Positions 58,106 to 64,000 of a stretch of DNA of 64,000 nucleotides are shown here, piece by piece. Both the position numbers and the translations under genes were made by a program. A model generated the notes under the pieces. It did not search any database. It worked only from the letters and a program-made list of their open reading frames with translations, and was not told where the DNA came from. Origin of the DNA: Hoeflea_A sp965228785 (GTDB lineage Bacteria > Pseudomonadota > Alphaproteobacteria > Rhizobiales > Rhizobiaceae); the NCBI GenBank assembly GCA_965228785.1, contig CBDDIF010000002.1, positions 3,410,001 to 3,474,000 of the forward strand. The letters are read 5' to 3'. Position 1 is the stretch's first letter; each line of letters starts with the position of its first letter.

Positions 58106-58711
58106 ATGGCAAAGAGTGTCGCAGGACCGGAGATAGAAAAACTGATCCAGCTGCTCGCCCGCATTCCCGGGCTGGGGCCGCGATCGGCGCGGCGTGCAGC
58201 GCTGCACATGATCAAGAAAAAGGAACAGATCCTCGGACCGCTGGCGGAGGCCATGGCCGAGGCGCATGACAAGGTGTCGATCTGCTCCGTCTGCGGCAAT
58301 GTCGACACGGTCGACCCCTGCACCATCTGCAGCGATCACCGGCGCGACGGCAGCACGATCATCGTCGTCGAGGATGTGGCGGATCTGTGGGCGCTCGAAA
58401 GGGCAGCGGCCATGAACAGCGCCTATCACGTGCTCGGTGGCACCCTATCGCCGCTCGACGGCATCGGCCCCGACGACCTCAATATCAAGCCGCTGGTCGA
58501 GCGCGTTGCGCAGGGCGGCATCAAGGAACTGGTCATTGCCGTCAACGCCACCGTCGAGGGCCAGACAACGGCTCACTATATCACCGACCGCCTAGACGGC
58601 CTCGACGTCACCATCACCCGGCTTGCCCACGGCGTACCGGTGGGCGGCGAGCTGGACTATCTCGACGAGGGCACGCTGGCCGCTGCGCTGAGGTCGCGGA
58701 CGAAGCTCTGA
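58106..58711 (+). CDS. recR: Recombination mediator protein RecR
   Basis: A 201-residue protein that works with RecF and RecO to load RecA. The helix-hairpin-helix LLARIPGLGPRSARRAALHMI, the Cys4 zinc finger CSVCGNVDTVDPCTICSD and the Toprim part (IVVEDVADLWALE and GGTLSPLDGIGPDDL) are intact. Start ATG 58106 matches the family's MAK-x-VAGPEIE N-terminus, but no Shine-Dalgarno is visible: the upstream sequence is the repeat's right arm. In relatives it usually follows ybaB; here ybaB is about 15 kb away. A GNAT gene overlaps its stop (TGATG). Confidence 0.95.
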   Translation: MAKSVAGPEIEKLIQLLARIPGLGPRSARRAALHMIKKKEQILGPLAEAMAEAHDKVSICSVCGNVDTVDPCTICSDHRRDGSTIIVVEDVADLWALERAAAMNSAYHVLGGTLSPLDGIGPDDLNIKPLVERVAQGGIKELVIAVNATVEGQTTAHYITDRLDGLDVTITRLAHGVPVGGELDYLDEGTLAAALRSRTKL

Positions 58712-59268
58712 TGATCATCGGGCCCGATGTCAGCCGCGATGCCCGACCCGAAGAGCATGAAGAAATTGACGCCCTGCTGAGGACGGCAATCGCTCGACCG
58801 GATGAAGCACAGATCGTGGCCAAACTGCGCGAAGACAACGATTTGTTCACCGAGGCCGTCAAACCATGGCAAGGAGTCATCGCCGGATTCGCGGCGTTGT
58901 CATGGATGAAAGAGCCGAGCGGGTGGGCGTGCCTTGCTCCATTGGCCGTGTTGCCGCGGATGCAAAGGGGTGCGGCCGCACCCGTGGAATCGCAACGCCA
59001 CCACTATGCCATCGGAACTCGGCTGGTCAGCCAAATCGCAGGCCTGACACTCCACAGCCCGCATCCGCCTGAAGGCTTTCCCGATACCATTGTGGTCCCG
59101 TGCAACGGAGCGTTTTTCCAGCGAGCGGGCTTCAGCTCGGCTCGTGCCCGCCACCTTGCATCCGCTCATCCGATGGTTGGGTTTTCAATCGCACGATATG
59201 GCGACGATGTACCCAGGGAAACTCTGGTTTTTCCACCCGCCCTGGAAGCTTGGCTCGGCTCAGCCTGA
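58711..59268 (+). CDS. GNAT family N-acetyltransferase with interrupted acetyl-CoA loop
   Basis: A 185-residue YhbS-like protein overlapping the recR stop by one base. Core segments are VAGFAALSWMKEPSG-type strand region (here GVIAGFAALSWM), CLAPLAVLPRMQ, TRLVSQI, and VPCNGAFFQRAGFSSAR. The pyrophosphate-binding loop expected after LPRMQ reads RG, then about 13 extra residues (AAAPVESQRHHYA), then IGTRLV. The extra stretch starts in a 16-bp DNA palindrome at 58968-58983. Activity may be lost or altered. Substrate unknown. Confidence 0.75.
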   Translation: MIIGPDVSRDARPEEHEEIDALLRTAIARPDEAQIVAKLREDNDLFTEAVKPWQGVIAGFAALSWMKEPSGWACLAPLAVLPRMQRGAAAPVESQRHHYAIGTRLVSQIAGLTLHSPHPPEGFPDTIVVPCNGAFFQRAGFSSARARHLASAHPMVGFSIARYGDDVPRETLVFPPALEAWLGSA

Positions 59269-59317
59269 CACTGTCCGGTGTTTTCACAAAAAACTCTTTT
59301 GCGAACCTTCAAAATAT

Positions 59318-59330
59318 GACAAATTTTGTC
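59318..59330. promoter_or_regulatory. Palindrome upstream of the heme monooxygenase
   Basis: GACAAA-T-TTTGTC lies 36 bp before the start of the IsdG-like gene, in an AT-rich stretch unlike the surrounding DNA. Heme-degrading enzymes in this order are usually controlled by iron regulators (Irr, RirA or Fur-like), so it may be such a site; it does not match a consensus I can name with certainty. Confidence 0.45.
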
Positions 59331-59365
59331 CAGTTATAGAAAATCATATCTCAGAGGATAAACCC

Positions 59366-59680
59366 ATGTTCATCACCATGAACCGGTTCCGCGTCAAAAA
59401 GGGCGAGGAAAAAGGCTTTGAAAATGTCTGGCTCAACCGCGATGTGCATCTGAAGGACGAGCGGGGCTTTGTCGAATTTCACATGCTGCGCGGCCCTGAA
59501 AACGACGACCACACGCTCTACGTTTCCCACACGATCTGGGAAAGTGAGCAAACCTTCATCGACTGGACGAAAAGCGAAGCCTTTCGAAACGCACACAAGA
59601 ATGCCGGACAGAACAAGCCGCTTTATATCGGCGCCCCCCAATTCGAGGGCTTCGAAGTTATTCAGAAAATCGGCCGCTGA
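59366..59680 (+). CDS. Heme-degrading monooxygenase, IsdG/HmuQ-like (ABM superfamily)
   Basis: A 104-residue protein with AGAGGA upstream of ATG 59366. The dimeric ferredoxin-like fold pattern is MFITMNRFRVKKGEEKGFE, GFVEFHMLRGP, and HTLYVSHTIWESEQTFIDW. The catalytic triad of IsdG-type heme oxygenases, Asn-Trp-His, matches Asn in MNRF, Trp in FIDWTKSEAF and His in RNAHKN. It opens heme to release iron. No heme transport genes are in the window. Upstream AT-rich palindrome suggests iron control. Confidence 0.88.
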   Translation: MFITMNRFRVKKGEEKGFENVWLNRDVHLKDERGFVEFHMLRGPENDDHTLYVSHTIWESEQTFIDWTKSEAFRNAHKNAGQNKPLYIGAPQFEGFEVIQKIGR

Positions 59681-59690
59681 AACACCGACC

Positions 59691-60446
59691 TTAAAGGCGG
59701 TCTGTCAGTTTATCGGCGGTCGCGGCAATCAGAGCGGCGTCGGACCCGCCGATCAGCAGATAGTCATAGCCGTCCCGGGACCAGCTGGCCGCACTCATGC
59801 CGTGCAGCTCCGCCAATTCAACCTCGGCACCCCCTTCGCCCTGTTTGCGAATGATGCAGAGCGCCACGGGGGCACCGACTTCCGACAGGAAGGTCAGCTG
59901 GGCAAGTGGCTGGCCCTCAAATCCGAGGATCTGCGCTCGTTTGTAGTCGAGACCCTCGATCTGCTTCAGAGTGGATAGGTCAATGGGTTTTCCGATGGCA
60001 CCAGCCACATGCTCAAGCTGTGAAGCGGCGGCGTCGTCTTCCTGCTCGACTTGCGCAAGCGTGCTGTTGACGTAAAGCGCCTGATAGGCGGCAACGAAAT
60101 CGTGCCAGGACGTGAGATCGCTGCGCGGCGTTATATAGCCCGCACCCCAGCCAACAGCGAGGCACAGGACGGCGACCGCGGCGATGGCGCGCAATGACGG
60201 CCAACGGCTCGACTGATCCGCTGTTGCTTCCGGGAGCGATACCTCCGGTGCAGGCGGCGCGCTTTTCAGCAGGCGGCCGAAAGCATCGGCAATATCATCG
60301 GTTTCCAGCGACAGTCGATCGAGGCGCACCCGCAATGCTGCGTCACGGTCAAGCGCCCTGCTGATCTCGTCGGCGGGGATGTGATCCGTCTCGCCGTCGA
60401 GAAAGGCGGTAAGCTGTTCATCGCTGAATGTCGGCTTTTCGCTCAT
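59691..60446 (-). CDS. Anti-sigma factor, membrane-anchored
   Basis: A 251-residue protein: N-terminal FSDEQLTAFLDGETDHI fits the anti-sigma domain that holds the ECF factor, then one membrane helix near residue 90 (AIAAVAVLCLAVGWGAGY), then a periplasmic part of about 150 residues ending DALIAATADKLTDRL-like (reading AALIAATADKLTDRL). No His/Cys zinc motif is seen, so it is unlike ChrR. It overlaps the sigma gene stop by four bases (ATGA), giving the standard sigma/anti-sigma pair. Confidence 0.9.
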   Translation of the reverse strand: MSEKPTFSDEQLTAFLDGETDHIPADEISRALDRDAALRVRLDRLSLETDDIADAFGRLLKSAPPAPEVSLPEATADQSSRWPSLRAIAAVAVLCLAVGWGAGYITPRSDLTSWHDFVAAYQALYVNSTLAQVEQEDDAAASQLEHVAGAIGKPIDLSTLKQIEGLDYKRAQILGFEGQPLAQLTFLSEVGAPVALCIIRKQGEGGAEVELAELHGMSAASWSRDGYDYLLIGGSDAALIAATADKLTDRL

Positions 60447-60964
60447 CCGACGCTGCTCTTTTCCTGTTTGAATTTGCCCGCCAATTTACCGCGCGCGGCA
60501 GCCAGGCGGCTCATCACCGTTCCGATCGGAATGTCCAGCAATTCCGCCGCCTCCTTATAGCTGTATCCTTCCACATAGACGAGCACCACCGTGGTGCGCT
60601 GGGCTTCCGGCAGGGCCAATACCTCCAATAACACTTCACGCGCCAGAATATTCGATTCCGGACCCGGTCGATCGTCCGGAAGTTCGATATCCTCGATCGC
60701 CGTCATGCCACCGCCTCGACGCACGGCCTCGGCACGCCTTTCGTTCAGCCACAGCCGCTGGGCGATGCGAAACAGCCACCGGTCGAGCCGTGTGCCGGGC
60801 TGGTATTGATGTGCCTTTTCCAGCGCCCGCTGGCAGGCCGCCTGGGCCAGGTCGTCGGCCTGCTCCGGATGGCCGGTCAGCACAACGCAATAGCGCCAAA
60901 GCCGCGGAAACAGCGGCTTCAGTCCGTCGATCACCTCCCGGTTGGCGTTTTTTTGCTGCCTCAC
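60443..60964 (-). CDS. ECF RNA polymerase sigma factor
   Basis: A 173-residue sigma factor. I choose GTG 60964 (VRQQKNANREVIDGLKPLF), with AGGAAGAGG upstream; a start at 61084 is open but overlaps the DUF4399 gene. Region 2 has FPRLWRYCVVLTGHPEQADDLAQAACQRAL with KAHQYQPGTRLDRWLFRIAQR, and region 4 has LPEAQRTTVVLVYVEGYSYKEAAELLDIPIGTVMSRLAAARG-type helices. It is divergent from the DUF4399 gene, a probable target. Its membrane anti-sigma is coupled downstream. Confidence 0.93.
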   Translation of the reverse strand: MRQQKNANREVIDGLKPLFPRLWRYCVVLTGHPEQADDLAQAACQRALEKAHQYQPGTRLDRWLFRIAQRLWLNERRAEAVRRGGGMTAIEDIELPDDRPGPESNILAREVLLEVLALPEAQRTTVVLVYVEGYSYKEAAELLDIPIGTVMSRLAAARGKLAGKFKQEKSSVG

Positions 60965-61003
60965 CCGAATAAATCCTCTTCCTGCGGTGTTTCTTACCAG
61001 CAG

Positions 61004-61021
61004 CGAACGGAAGCTGCGTTC
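61004..61021. promoter_or_regulatory. Inverted repeat between sigma factor and DUF4399 genes
   Basis: GAACG-N8-CGTTC lies in the 73-bp divergent region. ECF-type promoters usually pair GGAAC with CGTT; here the spacing is too short for one standard promoter, but the two halves could belong to back-to-back promoters. Weak evidence. Confidence 0.3.
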
Positions 61022-61037
61022 AAATGAGGACACATTT

Positions 61038-61481
61038 ATGAGAAGATTCGCACTCCTGGCGGCAGTCGCCGCCTCGCTCACCACCGCAACGGCCTTTGCC
61101 GGCGAAACCCCGTCGGCACCGGATACCGAAGTCTATTTCATCAATCTGAAAGACGGCGACACGGTCGAAGGCCCGGTCAAAGTGCAATTCGGTCTGTCGG
61201 GCATGGGCGTGGCGCCTGCCGGCGTCGACATGGAAAACACCGGCCACCATCATCTGTTCGTCAACCGACCATCGCTGGGCCAGGGGGAGGATGGCGCTGA
61301 TGAAGTCGACTACAACATCCCGGCCGACGAAAACCACATTCACTACGGTGGCGGCCAGACCGAGGCCACTGTGGAACTGGCACCAGGCACCCACACTCTA
61401 CAGTTGGTGCTCGGCGACAAAGACCACATTCCGCACAATCCGCCTGTGGTCTCCGAGGTCATCACGATCACGGTGAAATGA
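61038..61481 (+). CDS. DUF4399 domain-containing exported protein
   Basis: A 147-residue periplasmic protein with GAGGA before ATG 61038 and a signal peptide (MRRFALLAAVAASLTTATAFA). The domain begins VYFINLKDGDTVEGPVKVQFGLSGMGVAPAG and has a His-rich stretch, NTGHHHLFVNRP, plus a late HIHYGGGQTEATVELAPGTHTLQL segment, which may bind copper or other metals. It is divergent from an ECF sigma gene and may be part of its regulon. Confidence 0.9.
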   Translation: MRRFALLAAVAASLTTATAFAGETPSAPDTEVYFINLKDGDTVEGPVKVQFGLSGMGVAPAGVDMENTGHHHLFVNRPSLGQGEDGADEVDYNIPADENHIHYGGGQTEATVELAPGTHTLQLVLGDKDHIPHNPPVVSEVITITVK

Positions 61482-61488
61482 GGACGAC

Positions 61489-61519
61489 GGGGTCGGACCG
61501 CGCAATCGGATTCGACCCC
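61489..61519. terminator. Possible bidirectional hairpin between DUF4399 and LysR genes
   Basis: GGGGTCG (61489-61495) pairs with CGACCCC (61513-61519) around 17 bases, between two convergent genes. There is no T-run on either strand, so termination would be weak. Confidence 0.35.
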
Positions 61520-61541
61520 CCGCACGACCATCCATGCTTCG

Positions 61542-62456
61542 TCAGACCAGTCGAATGCCTTCGCTCCCGGCAGCAAGACTCTCTGCATGAGCTTCCAACA
61601 CCTGAACAAACCCCTCACGGCTGACCGGGGATTCGACCGACCTCGGAAACAAAAGACCGATCGACATCCACCGCTCCGGTTCGATCGGCACCAGTGCGAC
61701 CATTTCGGTGTCCACCTGTGAAGCGACCAGCTCGTCGGCGATGGTGATGCCGGCGCCGTCGGCAACAAGGGCACACGCCAGTTGCGAAGAGGCAACCTCG
61801 CAGGCTTCCCGTGGCGTGACACCGGCAGAGCGGAAAATGTCATCCAGTTGATCTCGTAGCAACAGGCCATGCATCAGCCTGACGACGGGCTCGCGGCGCA
61901 GATCGTCCGCAGTGAGACACTCCCTATCTGCCAGCGGGTGGGCGGCCGGAAGAACGGCCTGGGCACGGACCCGCAACAGCAACGTGGTGTCGATCTCCGG
62001 ATGATCGACCGGCAGTGCGCCCACACCAATGTCGTATTCACGGCCGGCAAGCCACTTGGCCGCCTCGCGCCGGGCCCGGATGTCGAGACTGACATTGACG
62101 TCGGCGTTTTCGACGAGAAACGCCGCCACCGCCGGACTGACGAGCGGCTGGGCGATGCGCGGCATGGCGACGATACGCAGATATTCCGTCTTGCCGGCAC
62201 GAATTTCTGCGGCGATTTTCGGGATCTCATCGAGATTGTCGAGGATGCGGCCGGCTTCGCGATAGAAGGCCAGGGCTTCGGGAGTCGGCGTCAGGTTGCG
62301 ACCGGTCCGATAGAAGAGCTGCAATCGCAATTCACCCTCCAGGGCCTGTATCAAACGGCTGACTGCAGGCTGGCTAAGATGGATGAGTCGCGCCGCTCCT
62401 GCCAGTGACCCTTCTGAAACAGTCGCTCTGAAAGCTCTTAATCCTCTGATATTCAC
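61542..62456 (-). CDS. LysR family regulator divergent from second TctC gene
   Basis: A 304-residue regulator starting MNIRGLRAFRATVSEGSLAGAARLIHLSQPAVSRLI-like. The winged helix is intact, and the ligand domain includes YDIGVGALPVDHPEIDTTLLLR and RSPVSREGF-like segments. It is divergent from the TctC gene at 62569 with a 112-bp gap, the same layout as at 48542-49602, but the two LysR proteins are clearly different in sequence. Confidence 0.92.
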   Translation of the reverse strand: MNIRGLRAFRATVSEGSLAGAARLIHLSQPAVSRLIQALEGELRLQLFYRTGRNLTPTPEALAFYREAGRILDNLDEIPKIAAEIRAGKTEYLRIVAMPRIAQPLVSPAVAAFLVENADVNVSLDIRARREAAKWLAGREYDIGVGALPVDHPEIDTTLLLRVRAQAVLPAAHPLADRECLTADDLRREPVVRLMHGLLLRDQLDDIFRSAGVTPREACEVASSQLACALVADGAGITIADELVASQVDTEMVALVPIEPERWMSIGLLFPRSVESPVSREGFVQVLEAHAESLAAGSEGIRLV

Positions 62457-62568
62457 TAAATATTTCCTGACTCATGCAATTACGTAAAGAGAATAAAGTA
62501 CCTTTGCATTTTTCTCAACTCGGTATGCGTGATAGCCAAAACCTGTCATTCATTCGGGAGAGAGAGCC

Positions 62569-63531
62569 ATGAAACGAAGAGCTTTTTTGTGCATCACGGC
62601 GGCATTGATGGCCACAAGCGCAATGCCGCTTTCGGCGGCGCTGGCCGCCGACTGGCCGCGCCGGCCGATCAACCTCGTCGTGCCCTACAAGGCCGGTGGC
62701 GGAACTGACGCCTACGCACGGGCAATATCGGCAGCCGCCAAGGACGTGCTCGACGTGCCGGTCGTTGTGGTCAACAAGCCGGGCTCCGGCGGCCTGAACG
62801 GCGCCAACTCCGTGGTCGGCGCGCGACCCGACGGCTACACCATGATGCTGACGTCGGGCGGTTCCTTTCTGCTGTCGACCATGACCCGGGATACCGATAT
62901 CGATCCGCTGGAGTCGTTTGATTTCGTCGCCCAGGTGGGCGAGCTGCAGACCTCGCTGATGGTGCCGAAGAACAGCCCGTTTCAAAGCGTCGACGACGTC
63001 ATTGAAGCGGCCAAGGCCAAGCCCGGCTCGCTGCGCTGGGCGCATTCCGGACGAGGCGGATTCCATCATGTCGGCGGCCTTGGCTTTCTCGCCAAGAACG
63101 ACATTCAGGCGCAGGACGTCCCGTTCAAGGGCGGCGGCCCGACCCGGGCGGCTCTGATCGGCGAACAGGCCGATTTCGGCTTCCTCGGCGTCCAGCAACT
63201 CGCCGGCTTCGAGGACCAGCTCAGGGCGCTCGCCGTCAACGCCGAACAGCGCGACGCCATCATGAAGGACGTGCCCGCCTTCGGCGAACTGGGCGTTCCC
63301 TTTGCCGCAGTTTCGTCGCCGGTCATCGTCTTTGCACCCAAGGGCACGCCGCCCGAGGTGGTCGCGGCAATGCAGACGGCGCTGGAAGCCGTCGCCGCCA
63401 AGCCGGAATACGCCGAGTTGCTAGTCAAGCGCGGCACAGGACCCGTTTTCCGCAGCGGTGCAGACGCCAAGGCTGCATTGACGGCCATGAAGGCCGACGC
63501 CACGCCGCTGGTCACGACGCTGGCCAACTAG
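62569..63531 (+). CDS. Tripartite tricarboxylate transporter substrate-binding protein, second locus
   Basis: A 320-residue periplasmic Bug protein with GGGAGAGAG before the ATG and signal KRRAFLCITAALMATSAM followed by LSAALA. Family segments are DWPRRPINLVVPYKAGGGTDAYAR, VVNKPGSGGLNGANSVVGARPDGY, and APKGTPPEVVAAMQTAL. The Ala-Gly-Gly loop that contacts a carboxylate is clear here, unlike in the first TctC (FPWSPG). It starts a second LysR-controlled TTT operon. Confidence 0.94.
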   Translation: MKRRAFLCITAALMATSAMPLSAALAADWPRRPINLVVPYKAGGGTDAYARAISAAAKDVLDVPVVVVNKPGSGGLNGANSVVGARPDGYTMMLTSGGSFLLSTMTRDTDIDPLESFDFVAQVGELQTSLMVPKNSPFQSVDDVIEAAKAKPGSLRWAHSGRGGFHHVGGLGFLAKNDIQAQDVPFKGGGPTRAALIGEQADFGFLGVQQLAGFEDQLRALAVNAEQRDAIMKDVPAFGELGVPFAAVSSPVIVFAPKGTPPEVVAAMQTALEAVAAKPEYAELLVKRGTGPVFRSGADAKAALTAMKADATPLVTTLAN

Positions 63532-63553
63532 GCGCACATTCGGGGAGGCTGCC

Positions 63554-64000
63554 ATGCGAACCGTCACTGAAGGCCTGTGCCTTGCCGTCATTGCAGCGCT
63601 CGCCATCTGGGGCGCCCTGCAGGTGCCGGCCGCCTCCCCCGGCGACACCTGGGCCGGCATCGTACCCATGGGCGCCGCGCTGGCGTTGCTGGTCATCGGC
63701 CTGTGGATCACCGTCGGCGGCCTGCGCCAGCGGACGGCCGACGGGGAGGCCATCGCATCCCAGCCGGGCGGAGCGCTGCATGTCGTCGGGCTGTTCATTG
63801 TGGCCGTGCTCTACCAGCAATCGCTGCGCTGGTTCGGCTACATCCTGCCGACTGCGATCGCGGCACCGGTGGTGCTCTCGATGTTCGGCGTGCGCAGTCA
63901 CGTCGGTCTGGCACTTTCCGTCGTGCTTTGCCCGCTCGCCTTCTACCTGATTTTCTTCGTCGCCCTCGGTGTCTTCCCGCCTTATGGCGAGGTGTTCGAC
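63554..64000 (+). CDS. TctB family membrane protein, cut by right edge
   Basis: The frame from ATG 63554 is open for 149 codons to the window end without a stop. GGGGAGG precedes it. It holds about four hydrophobic segments (LCLAVIAALAIWGALQV, IVPMGAALALLVIGLWI, HVVGLFIVAVLYQ, and LSVVLCPLAFYLIFFVALGVF), matching TctB topology, and ends near PPYGEVFD, close to the normal C-terminus. TctA is expected just beyond the edge. Confidence 0.88.
   Translation, partial: MRTVTEGLCLAVIAALAIWGALQVPAASPGDTWAGIVPMGAALALLVIGLWITVGGLRQRTADGEAIASQPGGALHVVGLFIVAVLYQQSLRWFGYILPTAIAAPVVLSMFGVRSHVGLALSVVLCPLAFYLIFFVALGVFPPYGEVFD

Noticed and set aside
1..64000. Search by eye for tRNA genes, 5S/16S/23S rRNA genes, CRISPR arrays and prophage
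   Set aside because: No cloverleaf with a TTCGA-type arm, no rRNA sequence, no regularly spaced repeats and no phage structural genes were found; the SRP RNA is the only RNA gene I can support.

Overview
This window looks like a chromosomal segment of a high-GC alphaproteobacterium, most likely of the order Hyphomicrobiales (Rhizobiales-type, for example a Hoeflea, Nitratireductor or Mesorhizobium relative). This is an inference from several signs: the dnaX-ybaB block beside a small SRP RNA, an mmcB gene, the ParD-like/map pair, the uppP | GST-queG-SDR block, a short DUF1127-like gene, and glutathione, malate synthase G and tripartite tricarboxylate (TTT) transporter genes. No phage, insertion sequence with a transposase, CRISPR array, tRNA or 5S/16S/23S rRNA gene was seen. 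Genes are densely packed on both strands.

Layout. 1-6.2 kb holds a DinB-like gene cut by the left edge, a VOC protein, a class III cyclase with TPRs, a dienelactone hydrolase, a ParD-like protein with methionine aminopeptidase, the first copy of a palindrome-ended repeat, mmcB and an L,D-transpeptidase lipoprotein. 6.2-18.9 kb is a minus-strand run that reads as one catabolic unit: M20 deacylase, peptide-type ABC transporter (binding protein, two permeases, double ATPase), aldehyde dehydrogenase, SDR and a three-subunit form II CoxS-CoxL-CoxM molybdenum hydroxylase. A PAS-LuxR regulator is divergent to it. 19.6-26.9 kb carries a small toxin-antitoxin pair, SDR/queG/GST, uppP, a hydantoinase-like protein and a second L,D-transpeptidase. 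26.9-42.7 kb is mostly metabolic (MarC, CoA-transferase, His-rich TPR protein, malate synthase G, two AMP-forming ligases, a quinone-reductase-like enzyme) with LysR genes and a GntR/YtrA-type ABC operon.

42.7-48.5 kb is the housekeeping block: ybaB, dnaX, an exonuclease, Xre-RES toxin-antitoxin, SRP RNA, a HIT protein and NudC. NudC seems to start at an AUU codon right after the HIT stop. 48.5-54.2 kb is LysR | TctC-TctB-TctA-sulfatase. It is followed by a cupin-like gene broken by two adjacent stop codons, DUF1062, a second type of palindromic repeat, gshB, an AEC transporter, the second copy of the first repeat family, recR with a GNAT gene, a heme-degrading monooxygenase, an ECF sigma/anti-sigma pair with a divergent DUF4399 gene, and a second LysR | TctC-TctB locus cut by the right edge.

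The most unusual features are non-coding. Two distant copies of a 271-301 bp repeat (4548-4818 and 57801-58101, opposite orientations) share at least six paired stems, and their terminal arms differ in sequence but stay complementary within each copy. A different 183-bp palindromic repeat (55635-55817) supplies the stop codons of both flanking convergent genes. These, the AUU-start NudC, and the undescribed deacylase/ABC/molybdenum-hydroxylase cluster are the best candidates for follow-up.
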